Origin: Pontibacter mucosus
GTDB lineage: Bacteria > Bacteroidota > Bacteroidia > Cytophagales > Hymenobacteraceae
Reading direction: 5' to 3'
Length of the DNA: 64,000 nt
Assembly: GCF_003054055.1 (NCBI RefSeq)
Contig: NZ_QBKI01000002.1
Location: 496,001-560,000 of the forward strand
Part shown: positions 35,824 to 45,057 of the stretch, one piece after another
Position numbering within the stretch: the first letter of the stretch is position 1
How the letters are laid out: each line of letters begins with the position of its first letter
Notes under the pieces: generated by a model
The model's database searches: none
Seen by the model: only the letters and a program-made list of their open reading frames with translations
Told to the model about the DNA's origin: nothing
Position numbers and translations under genes: made by a program

Positions 35824-37155
35824 ATGTCTGTTTTTAGAATAACCAAGTTTCTCCCACCAAAAGCTGTAACAAATAAATTTGCGGCCACCTGGCTTAAGTC
35901 GATTTTTAAGGTGCTTGGTTCCCAAGTACTCTTGCAGATAATTGGCTTCGGAACAAGTATACTTCTTGTCAGGGAAATGCCAAAGACAGACTATGCTATC
36001 TACACTGTTTTATTTTCTATACAAGCTATGCTCAACATACTCTCTGACTCTGGAATTATGATAGGCTTTAATGCGATAGGTGGAAAGGTATGGCAAAATA
36101 AAACTGAGTTTGCTTCATTACTGAAAACTGTGGCTTATATAAGAAATAGAGCCACTATTATAGCTTTTGTTTTCACCAGTATTTACGGCGCTTCCGTCCT
36201 TATGCGACAGGGTGCCACGCCTTTACAAACTACTCTATTTATTCTAAGCTTGCTGCTCATCGTATTTCCTGAAGTTTATAAGTCGTTCATCCAGCAAGCC
36301 CTCTTAATACGAAAAGAGATAGGGAATGTGCAGATAGCTAGCATACTATACCAAGGTAGCCGCTTGTTTCTTATTATAGCCGCCTTCATTTTGTTCGATT
36401 CTGGCCTTACCATTTACTTGGTCCTCGGCGTAACTGTACTTAGTGTCTGGCTATCGGCACTTTTTATACTGGATAAGAGTAAGCACATCAGGGTTCAGGC
36501 GGCTGAGGTAGATTTAAACTATAAATCAACTCTGTTTCGTTACCTCAAACTTAATTGGCATAATGCCTTGTTTTTTTCTTTTCAAGGACAAATTTCAATT
36601 TTTCTATTAGGATTACTAGGGACTACTTCTAACTTAGCTGAAATTGGAGCACTATCACGCTTTTCTATTGTGTATACAGTCTTGCTGGCACTTGTCTCTA
36701 ACATCATTGGGCCAGGGTTTGGGCGATGTCAGGAAAAGGCAAACATGGTAAGCATTTATGCTCTTGTATTGATGTCAATTTGTGCTTTTACTGGACTGAC
36801 ACTTCTACTAGCGCACTTATTCCCCTTCGCTTTTTTATGGGTGTTGGGGGAGCAATATCAACATCTCTCACATGAACTGTTCTTAATTCTTGTAGGCAGT
36901 TCTATCAGTCTGGCAGCTAGTGCAATCTTCAACCTTAACTCTTACAAAGGATGGATTGCATTTACGCCTGTTTGGGAAATTCCTGTTAATCTAATTTCCC
37001 TTACAGTTGGTGCGTTGCTATTCGATTTAAGCACTTTGACCGGGGTAATAAGCTTGTCAATTATAGGTGCTTCAACTAACCTGGTATTGTATCTTACTAA
37101 CAGTGTTGTAGGATTTAAACAGGCAGGGGCCATTGTAAATAATCAAGGTATATGA
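35824..37155 (+). CDS. wzx: Oligosaccharide flippase (Wzx-like, MATE/MOP superfamily)
   Basis: A 443-residue polytopic protein with about twelve helices, beginning with a short cytoplasmic stretch then FKVLGSQVLLQIIGFGTSILLVREM, the usual start of polysaccharide-transport Wzx proteins. It would flip undecaprenyl-linked repeat units across the inner membrane. Low sequence conservation is normal for Wzx. It is 54 bp downstream of wzc and overlaps the next glycosyltransferase gene by 4 bp. Confidence 0.87.
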   Translation: MSVFRITKFLPPKAVTNKFAATWLKSIFKVLGSQVLLQIIGFGTSILLVREMPKTDYAIYTVLFSIQAMLNILSDSGIMIGFNAIGGKVWQNKTEFASLLKTVAYIRNRATIIAFVFTSIYGASVLMRQGATPLQTTLFILSLLLIVFPEVYKSFIQQALLIRKEIGNVQIASILYQGSRLFLIIAAFILFDSGLTIYLVLGVTVLSVWLSALFILDKSKHIRVQAAEVDLNYKSTLFRYLKLNWHNALFFSFQGQISIFLLGLLGTTSNLAEIGALSRFSIVYTVLLALVSNIIGPGFGRCQEKANMVSIYALVLMSICAFTGLTLLLAHLFPFAFLWVLGEQYQHLSHELFLILVGSSISLAASAIFNLNSYKGWIAFTPVWEIPVNLISLTVGALLFDLSTLTGVISLSIIGASTNLVLYLTNSVVGFKQAGAIVNNQGI

Positions 37156-38312
37156 GACTTGCAATATTTTCTCCAATCACACTTGCGCCTACACTGGGGG
37201 CGGCAAAGCACAGGATCGAGCAGGCGAAAGCGATGGAGACACATGGCTGGCGTACTTCTTTGTTCGACTACCGGGAGTTAGGACTAAAAGAAAACTATTT
37301 GCAATGTATACATAGCAAGGATGCCTATAACAATGCATTGAAAGATTATTTAATAACTAATGCCGCGAAGTATGATGTGGTTTTGTATGAAGGGGACTCG
37401 TTGCCTTACCCAAGAGACTTATTTTATCAGGATACCTTGTTCGTAGCAAGCCCATCCTTGCTTTTCTACCATTTCCAAAATATTCAGTTCCCTTTAGATT
37501 TGAAAGGCAGACTAAAGAGAATCCTATATAAGTATATAGATTCTTCAGAGGCTAAACATCACAAAACAACCTGGCTTTCACTGATGCAGGCTGATGTTAT
37601 TCAGGTCCAGAATAATTATGACAAAGCTGTGCTAATCAGCAATGGTTTTCCTGAGGATAAGGTTATCACTATTCCGTGCGGTCTAGACTCCAAGCAATTA
37701 GCTCAACTATGTTCTCTGAATCAGGAGACAGCAACGAAGCCATGTATAGCCTTTATCGGGACGTTTGACTTTAGAAAAGGGGCCGTAGATTTTCCACATA
37801 TCCTGTCAAGAGTGGTGGAAAAGATTCCTGATTGTACTTTCAAGTTTCTTGGTACAAAAGGAATGTTTGCGGATGCGCAGCATGTGTTAAACTTCTTCCC
37901 AAAACGGTTGCAATCGTCAATAACAATTATACCTACTTTTTCCCCGCATGAGCTGGGGGCTTTATTGAAAGGTTGCCAAGTAGGTATGTTCCCTTCCTAT
38001 ATAGAGAGCTTTGGGATAGGTGTGTTGGAAATGATGGCAGCAGGCATACCTGTTGTTTGTTACAAGTCACCAGGACCGTCGGATTTTGTTCCGGAGGATT
38101 TACTCGTCGGGATAGGGGATTTAGAGAGTTTTGCCAGTACCATTATTGAGTTGTTGAATAACAAAGTTATACTAAAGAAATACAGCAAGCAGGTGTCTTT
38201 GATTGCAGAGCAGTATAATTGGAACAAGATAGGTGCGGAGGTGTCAAAAGCCTATTACTCCTTGGTTAAACGCAAGCGTCAACTAGAAGCGCAAGCCGTA
38301 GCTCCTGCCTAA
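37152..38312 (+). CDS. Family 4-type glycosyltransferase
   Basis: A 386-residue GT-B enzyme. The N-terminal half (RLAIFSPITLAPTLGAAKHR) binds the acceptor; the C-terminal half has CIAFIGTFDFRKG and the family EX7E motif in PSYIESFGIGVLEMMAAG, which contacts the nucleotide sugar. It is translationally coupled to wzx (ATGA overlap). Sugar and linkage unknown. Confidence 0.85.
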   Translation: MRLAIFSPITLAPTLGAAKHRIEQAKAMETHGWRTSLFDYRELGLKENYLQCIHSKDAYNNALKDYLITNAAKYDVVLYEGDSLPYPRDLFYQDTLFVASPSLLFYHFQNIQFPLDLKGRLKRILYKYIDSSEAKHHKTTWLSLMQADVIQVQNNYDKAVLISNGFPEDKVITIPCGLDSKQLAQLCSLNQETATKPCIAFIGTFDFRKGAVDFPHILSRVVEKIPDCTFKFLGTKGMFADAQHVLNFFPKRLQSSITIIPTFSPHELGALLKGCQVGMFPSYIESFGIGVLEMMAAGIPVVCYKSPGPSDFVPEDLLVGIGDLESFASTIIELLNNKVILKKYSKQVSLIAEQYNWNKIGAEVSKAYYSLVKRKRQLEAQAVAPA

Positions 38313-38372
38313 TCGTTTACCCGCCTATAGCAAATTTACTAGCTTAACCTTACTAAAGTTAATCCAAGACCT

Positions 38373-39422
38373 GTGAAGATATTATTTCTAAATGCCAATA
38401 TTCCGAACTATGTAACCGATGGATTATTCCATGGGCTTCACTCTATTCCAGGGATAATGGTGGTCGATGTGCCAAGGATGAACTATATGTATAAGGACGC
38501 AACATATGAAGATTTATGCAAGACAGGTAGCAAGGGAAATACTTTATATGGTTTGTTACAAGAGGATAAGAACGTGCAGGGGAAGAGAACATATTGGCAA
38601 GCGGACATAGACCAATATGATTTAATAGTATTCAGTGACATTTTTGAGCAGTGCGACCTTTTTAATTCCATATATAAATCGATAAGTGCGGAAAGAAGAA
38701 GGACTCTTTGTATTGTAGATGGGTATGACATTGCTACTCTTTTTCCATACTTTAACTTTTTCTTCAACCTGAGGGTAAGGCCCTGGTCGTTTCTTTACAG
38801 TACAAGGGGGGCTCAGTATTTTAAGCGGGAATATAATAATTCAGCAGAGCTATATGGTTTTGCTAAAGACAGATATGCTTCATTAAATGCCATCTTCTCG
38901 GTATTCCTACGGAGACCTAAGAATAGGTTTTATACAATCACGATGTCCGTGCCGGAAGAAATAATTGAGTACGTTCCCTACCAAAGCAAGCTCAAAGATT
39001 TCGTCGATTATAACGTAGACCCCGAACTCGACAGTCTCTTCCCTAATAGGGAAGCAGTGGAGGTAGGCAAATGGCTGCCATCGTTTGAAAACCAATGCCA
39101 GTACTACCAAGATATAAAGAATTCCAGGTTTGGCATCACAACCAGAAGAGCAGGGTGGGACTGCCTAAGGCACTATGAATATGCCGCTATGGGGGCCATT
39201 CTGTGTTTTAAAAATTTGAACAGCAAAAGCAAGCTATGCGCTCCTCTGGACCTTGATAAGACAAATTGCATCCCCTATTCTGACAAGGAAGATTTAATTG
39301 CCAAGATCAGGCGCAAGACCACTGGTGAGCTAGAATCGATTCAGGAGGCTCAGTATAAATGGGTTTCCGGTTATACTACTAAAGCAGTAGCAAATAAATT
39401 CATTGCCCAAGTATCCGGTTGA
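38373..39422 (+). CDS. Probable glycosyltransferase of uncertain family (GTG start)
   Basis: A 349-residue protein starting at GTG. KILFLNANIPNYVTDGLFHG at the N-terminus is GT-B-like, but the usual GT4 donor motif is missing. The C-terminal half contains KNSRFGITTRRAGWDCLRHYEYAAMGAI-type sequence (around residues 250-280), reminiscent of CgeB-like or exostosin-like enzymes in which an arginine/tryptophan-rich loop precedes the glutamate-bearing helix. It sits between two clear glycosyltransferase genes. Catalytic identity is inferred from neighbourhood and weak pattern. Confidence 0.6.
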   Translation: MKILFLNANIPNYVTDGLFHGLHSIPGIMVVDVPRMNYMYKDATYEDLCKTGSKGNTLYGLLQEDKNVQGKRTYWQADIDQYDLIVFSDIFEQCDLFNSIYKSISAERRRTLCIVDGYDIATLFPYFNFFFNLRVRPWSFLYSTRGAQYFKREYNNSAELYGFAKDRYASLNAIFSVFLRRPKNRFYTITMSVPEEIIEYVPYQSKLKDFVDYNVDPELDSLFPNREAVEVGKWLPSFENQCQYYQDIKNSRFGITTRRAGWDCLRHYEYAAMGAILCFKNLNSKSKLCAPLDLDKTNCIPYSDKEDLIAKIRRKTTGELESIQEAQYKWVSGYTTKAVANKFIAQVSG

Positions 39423-39479
39423 TTTAGGAAGGACAAAGGCTAATATGCCATTAGCAATAACTGGGAGTAAGCTTCAAGT

Positions 39480-40604
39480 ATGAGAATAGCTTTTATATGT
39501 GGCTCTCTGGAACCTGGGCGTGACGGTGTGGGAGATTATACGCGCAGGATGGCAGGAGAACTTGTGCGGCAAGGACATCAGGCGTTTATCTTGGCATTAC
39601 GCGACTTAGATCTATCAGACGCGTTTATTGGTAATCAGAAGGATGAAAGTATAGATATTCCAGTTTTGCGTATCCCGGCCGGCTTAGGTACGGAGGAGTG
39701 TGTTGAACAAGCGTCATTATGGATCGAACATTTTAAACCAGATTGTATAAGTCTGCAGTTTGTACCATTTGCATACCACGCCAAAGGTTTGCCTTACAGG
39801 CTGAGTCATCAACTAAACTCAATCAGGAAGGCAAGGCAGTTGCATATCATGTTTCATGAGCTTTGGGTTGGGATGAATGAGGGGGCACCGGTGAAGTATA
39901 AAGTATGGGGGTGGCTGCAGAGACTTTTGATTCAATCTCTGGTTTCTGACTTAAAGCCAGAGATTATTCAAACGCAAACAGAAGCGTATCAGATCCTATT
40001 AGCCAAGTTGGGGTATGATGTGAAACTTCTTCCTTTGTTTTCGAATATCCCTTTGATTAACCCTAGTAAAGAAGAAATACCTGTTAGCTATAAAGACACA
40101 GGTGAACTGTCCTTTATACTTTTTGGTGCCATACACCCTAATGCGCCTGTCAAGGATTTTGCGAATGAGGTACAGGAGTATGCCAAAGTAAACAGAATGC
40201 AAGTTCGGGTACTCATGGTTGGGAAATGTGGACATGAGCAGAGGAACTGGGAAGAAGTCTTTCGTTCAATTGGAGCAGATGTACAGTTTTTGGGGCAACA
40301 GGACCCCGAGATAATTTCAGCGATGTTGTCCAAAGCTTCAGTTGGTATATCCACTACACCACTTGCACTTGCTGATAAGAGCGGTTCGGTGATGGCTATG
40401 AAAGAACATGGGCTACCAGTTATCTGTGTCTCAGTTCCATGGAAGCCAGCAGGAGTAAATAACTTGAAGCCGCCGTTAGGTGTGACGGAATACAGAAAAG
40501 GGAATTTGGCAAAGTGCTTATCTACAGAGATATATTATTCTGGTACTTACAGTCTTAAAATGGTTGCGCAACAGTTTATAAGTGCTATGCAAGGCAAAGT
40601 TTAA
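39480..40604 (+). CDS. Glycosyltransferase (GT-B, family 4-like)
   Basis: A 374-residue protein with the GT4-type N-terminus MRIAFICGSLEPGRDGVGDY followed by TRRMAGELVRQGHQ, and a C-terminal donor domain (ELSFILFGAIHPNAPVKDF, VQFLGQQDPEIISAMLSKAS). The EX7E site is degenerate: where a glutamate is expected the sequence reads SGSVMAMKEHGLPVICVS. It may still be active with an altered donor site. It is 57 bp after the preceding gene and 18 bp before the next. Confidence 0.77.
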   Translation: MRIAFICGSLEPGRDGVGDYTRRMAGELVRQGHQAFILALRDLDLSDAFIGNQKDESIDIPVLRIPAGLGTEECVEQASLWIEHFKPDCISLQFVPFAYHAKGLPYRLSHQLNSIRKARQLHIMFHELWVGMNEGAPVKYKVWGWLQRLLIQSLVSDLKPEIIQTQTEAYQILLAKLGYDVKLLPLFSNIPLINPSKEEIPVSYKDTGELSFILFGAIHPNAPVKDFANEVQEYAKVNRMQVRVLMVGKCGHEQRNWEEVFRSIGADVQFLGQQDPEIISAMLSKASVGISTTPLALADKSGSVMAMKEHGLPVICVSVPWKPAGVNNLKPPLGVTEYRKGNLAKCLSTEIYYSGTYSLKMVAQQFISAMQGKV

Positions 40605-40622
40605 CTTAAATGTATAAATCCT

Positions 40623-41216
40623 ATGGCAAGCTTAGCTTTTCTTTGGTCCAACCGAATAAGATATCCTGTCAGGACGAGTAGTTTCTTCAGGACATGGGCA
40701 AAACGTTTACTCTCCCTACCCGAGTTATTACAACTAAACTGGAGGCGATCAAAATTTACCCGACTGGGCGCAAGTATACACCATACTGCTGAGATTGGTT
40801 TACTTAGAGCTGATGGCCATAAAAGCTTTCTTTCAGTCGGGCCATATTCTTTTATCGGCCGTGTATACATGGCACTTCATGCTCCGGTTAAAGTAGGGGA
40901 GAGAGTCTGCATTAACGATGGTGTAGAAATCTTAACTGCTTCCCATGATATAGCTGATCCTGGTTGGGGTCTTATTAAGAGTGAAGTAGTGATCGAAGAC
41001 TATGCCTGGATCGGGACCGGAGCTTTAATCCTGCCCGGGGTACACATAGGTCGCGGAGCGGTTGTCGGTGCCCGTTCAGTGGTAAGTAAGTCTGTGGAAC
41101 CAGGTGCCATTGTGGTTGGAAACCCTGCCAAGGCGATTCAAAAGAAAAGGTGTGAAAGGCTAAACTATAATCCTTGTGAGTTTCTTGCCGCCAACCGCGC
41201 CTGGCTCTTGGGTTAG
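40623..41216 (+). CDS. Hexapeptide-repeat O-acyltransferase (WcaF/CysE-type fold)
   Basis: A 197-residue protein with a basic N-terminal helix region followed by a left-handed beta helix (VGERVCINDGVEILTASHDI, then EDYAWIGTGALILPGVHIGR). The histidine in TASHDI is in the place of the catalytic His of the maltose/WcaF-type acetyltransferases, and the end GAIVVGNPAKAI is typical. It probably adds acetyl groups to a sugar of the repeat unit. Substrate unknown. Confidence 0.82.
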   Translation: MASLAFLWSNRIRYPVRTSSFFRTWAKRLLSLPELLQLNWRRSKFTRLGASIHHTAEIGLLRADGHKSFLSVGPYSFIGRVYMALHAPVKVGERVCINDGVEILTASHDIADPGWGLIKSEVVIEDYAWIGTGALILPGVHIGRGAVVGARSVVSKSVEPGAIVVGNPAKAIQKKRCERLNYNPCEFLAANRAWLLG

Positions 41217-41241
41217 TAATTTCAAATAAGTTCCGGTCAAA

Positions 41242-42495
41242 ATGAGTGTACTGCTCCTACATCCAACTGGTAACGCAAATGTGCGGGCTGCAGCCAATGG
41301 GTTGGCAGGGGCTAATTTGCTTAAAGAATTTCATACATCTGTTGCCTCTTTCCCTGGAGGTATCTTAGACGGATTGGGTTCCATTAGTGCATTCTCAGAG
41401 ATTCGTAGAAGACGTTTTGGCACACCATTAAAACAACTGACTAAGACATATCCATGGAGGGAAATTGGCCGAATTGCCTCAGCTAAGGTAGGCTTTTCAA
41501 GTTTGATAAAGCATGAGTCTGGGGTATTCAGTGTTGATAATGTATATAGAAGCTTGGATAGAAGAGTTGCTTTGAGATTAAAGCAATCTAAAGCTAAAGG
41601 AATCAACTCGATATATGCATATGAGGACGGTGCTGCATACTCTTTTAGAGAGGCCAAGAAGCATGGGGTACAGTGCTTTTATGACTTGCCTACAGGGTAT
41701 TGGAGGTCTGCGAAGCGGCTTTTGCAAACAGAGCGAGAACAAAGGCCTGAATGGAGTGATACGCTGTCAGGCTTTCAGGACTCAGATGCAAAGCTTTCAC
41801 GCAAAGATGAGGAACTGCGTATGGCAGATATTATCATTGTAGCCAGTAAGTTTACTGCTGAAACGCTTCGAGATTATCCTGGTGAGTTAGCTCCTGTTAA
41901 AATAATCCCTTACGGCTTTCCTCTGGTCAACCCTTACAGGGATTACTCAAACTTGTCGATTAACCGGCCGTTGAAGTTACTGTTTGTGGGAAAGCTGACA
42001 CAGCAGAAAGGGATTGCCAACTTATTTGCCGCAGTTGACGCATTGAAAGACCAAGTGACTTTAACGTTGGTTGGCAGAAAGGCTTCTAATGATAACAGCA
42101 TTCTAAATAAAGCCTTAGCAAAACACAACTGGATTCCTTCATTGAGTCACCATGAAGTGCTCAAACTGATGCTAGACCATGATGTACTGGTTTTTCCATC
42201 CTTGTTTGATGGATTTGGTCTAGTAATAACTGAAGCCATGGCGCAAGGTACGCCAGTTATTGCTACGGAAAGGTCTGCTGGCCCCGATCTTATACAGCAC
42301 GGTAAAAATGGTTGGCTAGTAGATAGCTCATCAACAGGCTCACTCCAAAAAGTAATTGAAGAACTGCTGGAGTGTCCTGAATTAGTTGCAAAGGCAGGAA
42401 TCGAAGCCATGAAAACTGCTAAAGCAAGACCGTGGGAAGCATATGAGAAGGAATTAGTTGCAACTGTCCGGGAACGACTTTCTGCTGCCGGTTAA
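41242..42495 (+). CDS. Family 4-type glycosyltransferase
   Basis: A 417-residue GT-B enzyme. The donor domain shows LKLLFVGKLTQQKGIANLFA and PSLFDGFGLVITEAMAQGTP, with the EX7E-type acidic residue before AMAQG. The N-terminal part (NVRAAANGLAGANLLKEFHT) is of the kind found in lipid-linked oligosaccharide mannosyl- or rhamnosyltransferases. It closes this gene run; a 220-bp gap follows. Confidence 0.86.
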   Translation: MSVLLLHPTGNANVRAAANGLAGANLLKEFHTSVASFPGGILDGLGSISAFSEIRRRRFGTPLKQLTKTYPWREIGRIASAKVGFSSLIKHESGVFSVDNVYRSLDRRVALRLKQSKAKGINSIYAYEDGAAYSFREAKKHGVQCFYDLPTGYWRSAKRLLQTEREQRPEWSDTLSGFQDSDAKLSRKDEELRMADIIIVASKFTAETLRDYPGELAPVKIIPYGFPLVNPYRDYSNLSINRPLKLLFVGKLTQQKGIANLFAAVDALKDQVTLTLVGRKASNDNSILNKALAKHNWIPSLSHHEVLKLMLDHDVLVFPSLFDGFGLVITEAMAQGTPVIATERSAGPDLIQHGKNGWLVDSSSTGSLQKVIEELLECPELVAKAGIEAMKTAKARPWEAYEKELVATVRERLSAAG

Positions 42496-42715
42496 AAAAC
42501 CCGGGTTTATACTTAAGTTATACTTTGGGCTTGTGTAATGTAGTTACTAGAAGCTATCTCAAAAATAAAAACTACAATAAATACGATTGACTAAAAACCT
42601 GCAGCACAGTCATACAGTGTTACTCTTTATATGTACCTAAAAACAGATTTTTTAATCTGAGGTATTGTTGAGATAACTTCTAGACCTATCGCTTGGAATC
42701 TTATTATTATACACT
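42496..42715. other. 220-bp gap before the polymerase gene
   Basis: No gene. It begins with the perfect palindrome AAACCCGGGTTT (42499-42510), directly followed by two copies of the TTATACTT motif around 42507-42525. A promoter for the following genes is plausible but not identified. Confidence 0.4.
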
Positions 42716-44104
42716 ATGGGCAATGACATAGCTTCTTCTGGCATACTGAAACACTCTGCAGGGAATGCTTGGGCTCATGGGGCATACCTGTTATCCAATT
42801 CAAGGGTGAGCAGTAATAGTTTGCTTAAGCGTGTGGTATGGGCTTATATTCTATTACTGATATTTGAGGGGGCTTTACGAAAATGGATACTGCCGGAACT
42901 AGCCACCCCGCTACTTATTGTGCGGGACCCTCTGGCCTTGTGGCTACTATTCAAGACATGGGAACGTGGCCAACTCCCGGCTAATAGCTACCTTACAACA
43001 ATGGTGTTAGTAGGGGTTGTGGGGATATTTGCTGCTGCCTTTTGGGGGCATGGTAGCCTTGCAGTTGCAATGTATGGTGCGCGCGTTTATCTACTGCACC
43101 TGCCCTTAATCTTCGTGGTAGGCCGGGTCTTTAATTATCAAGATGTAATCTTAGTTGGCAAGTTTCTACTTTGGTTGGCTGTGCCCATGACAGTGCTTAT
43201 CACTTTACAGTTTTACAGTCCTCAATCAGCATGGGTAAATAGAGGGGTAGGCGGAGACTTAGAAGGTGCTGGATTCGGAGGCGCACTTGGTTACTTTCGA
43301 CCGCCAGGTACATTCTCTTTTACGAATGGCAATACATTGTATTATAGCTTACTGGGCTGTTTTGTGTTCTATTTTTGGTTAGAGCGCAAAGATATTAGTC
43401 GTATTTTATTGATCTGCGCATCAATATGTCTCATAGCTGCAATTCCATTGTCAATTAGTCGAGGCTTATTCTTTCAGGCTGGTGTAACAATGATATTCGC
43501 AATTTTTGCTATCTGCCGTAGGCCAAAATTCTTTAAGCATTTTCTAGTTATAATGATAGGAGGCACTTTTGCCATCCTGCTTTTAAATAATGTAGAGCTA
43601 TACCAAACCGCTACCGATGCATTCACAGCACGCTACGAATCTGCCAATAATACAGAGGGCGGATTGCAAGGGGTATTAGGTGATAGGTATATCGGTGGAA
43701 TGGTAAACTCAGTAGCAGGATCAGCTGACTTTCCATTTTTCGGATATGGGATTGGGTTTGGCTCAAATGTCGGGTTGATGCTATTGCCGGGGATGCAAGG
43801 TGAGCGAATCTCTGATCAGGAGTGGGAAAGAATCATAATTGAGTTGGGTACTATAATGGGTTTGATTGTGATTTCTCTTCGCTTAAGCTTAAGTGTAAAA
43901 ATTGCAGTTGCTTCATATAAAAGTTTGGTTAACGGTAATTTATTACCCTGGATGATTCTTAGTCTTGGTTTCCTGAACATTTTACAAGCGCAGTGGGCAC
44001 AGCCAACATCATTAGGGTTTAGTGTGACAATTGGGGGACTGATGATAGCATCATTAAGAACAGGTTGTGAAGATAGTTTTGATGTTAAAATATACTCGTC
44101 ATGA
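42716..44104 (+). CDS. O-antigen polymerase/ligase-like membrane protein (Wzy-like)
   Basis: A 462-residue protein with about ten to twelve helices and one larger periplasmic loop in the C-terminal half (roughly residues 300-370, containing FGYGIGFGSNVGLML). The segment FEGALRKWILPELATPLLIV near the N-terminus recurs in Bacteroidota exopolysaccharide polymerases. It would join flipped repeat units in the periplasm. The 4-bp overlap with a glycosyltransferase gene supports a role in this locus. Polymerase and ligase cannot be separated by sequence alone; a polymerase fits the Wza/Wzc/Wzx set. Confidence 0.82.
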   Translation: MGNDIASSGILKHSAGNAWAHGAYLLSNSRVSSNSLLKRVVWAYILLLIFEGALRKWILPELATPLLIVRDPLALWLLFKTWERGQLPANSYLTTMVLVGVVGIFAAAFWGHGSLAVAMYGARVYLLHLPLIFVVGRVFNYQDVILVGKFLLWLAVPMTVLITLQFYSPQSAWVNRGVGGDLEGAGFGGALGYFRPPGTFSFTNGNTLYYSLLGCFVFYFWLERKDISRILLICASICLIAAIPLSISRGLFFQAGVTMIFAIFAICRRPKFFKHFLVIMIGGTFAILLLNNVELYQTATDAFTARYESANNTEGGLQGVLGDRYIGGMVNSVAGSADFPFFGYGIGFGSNVGLMLLPGMQGERISDQEWERIIIELGTIMGLIVISLRLSLSVKIAVASYKSLVNGNLLPWMILSLGFLNILQAQWAQPTSLGFSVTIGGLMIASLRTGCEDSFDVKIYSS

Positions 44105-45006
44105 ACATAGCTTTCTGTGTCAACCGCTTGGGGCTGATGGGGCTTGGTGGAGCATTGTCTTCGCTTATTCGCAATTGCTCTGATCAAAGCAAATTAAGGA
44201 TATGGTTCTTATGCGCTGGTATGACCAGTGGAGACAAGGAACGAATCTCAAGGCTCTTAGATAATGAAAAGTTCTCCGGAGCATACCAGTATATAGATTT
44301 CGATCCAAAGCACTATTTTGGAATATTTGCCTCGTTGCATGGTGACTGGACTACCTACGGGAGATTACTGCTAGCCGATATTATTGATGAGGAAAGAGTG
44401 CTCTATCTTGATTCTGATTTATTAGTCGAAGTTGACGTGATGAAGCTTGAGGATTTTAATTTTGAGGGACAGATTTTAGCAGCAGTGGGAGGAGGGAGGT
44501 TCAAGTATACCTTGGGAAACAAATTTTATATAGGTAGGGTAGGTATGTGCCCTGAAACAGAATATTTTAATGCAGGAGTTTTACTCTTGAACCTAAAGGT
44601 ATGGAGGCAAAGTCAAGTGAAAGATGAGTGCCTAACTATCGCAAAAAAATATCAAGGCGCACTTCCTTCTCATGACCAATCTCTCCTAAACATACTATGC
44701 GCAGGGGAATTTGCAAAATTATTGCCAGCCTTCAATTGTCAGTGGGAGGCTAACAAACCAAAGCCACAGGTTGCTGATAGAATGGTTTTGCATTTTATCG
44801 GCTCTCCCAAACCATGGGACCCTTTAGGTTTCATGCTTCACAACGGTTATGATGTATGGTACAAGTATTTTAACCACGAATGGTCTGCATACTATGGTCA
44901 GCTCACTTTCGCCGAGATTGTTCGGATATGGCATATTAGGAGGTCCTATATCAGATGTATTATGAGTAGAATTAAGGCAAAACAGCGTAAGGTCATTATT
45001 AATTAA
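44101..45006 (+). CDS. Family 8 glycosyltransferase
   Basis: A 301-residue GT-A retaining enzyme. The DxD metal site is DSD at 104-106 (VLYLDSDLLVE); EYFNAGVLLLNLKVWR and HFIGSPKPWDP (the HxxGxxKPW motif) are classic GT8 features, as in LPS galactosyl- and glucosyltransferases. It overlaps the polymerase gene by 4 bp. It likely adds a galactose or glucose-type sugar to the repeat unit. Confidence 0.92.
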   Translation: MNIAFCVNRLGLMGLGGALSSLIRNCSDQSKLRIWFLCAGMTSGDKERISRLLDNEKFSGAYQYIDFDPKHYFGIFASLHGDWTTYGRLLLADIIDEERVLYLDSDLLVEVDVMKLEDFNFEGQILAAVGGGRFKYTLGNKFYIGRVGMCPETEYFNAGVLLLNLKVWRQSQVKDECLTIAKKYQGALPSHDQSLLNILCAGEFAKLLPAFNCQWEANKPKPQVADRMVLHFIGSPKPWDPLGFMLHNGYDVWYKYFNHEWSAYYGQLTFAEIVRIWHIRRSYIRCIMSRIKAKQRKVIIN

Positions 45007-45057
45007 CATTTCCACCAGAAGTCGCCCCGGTGGACTCCACTCCAATTGCTCTGGTCT

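Noticed and set aside
42499..42510. Perfect palindrome AAACCCGGGTTT as a terminator
   Set aside because: A loopless palindrome cannot form a hairpin stem with a stable loop, and no U-tract follows.
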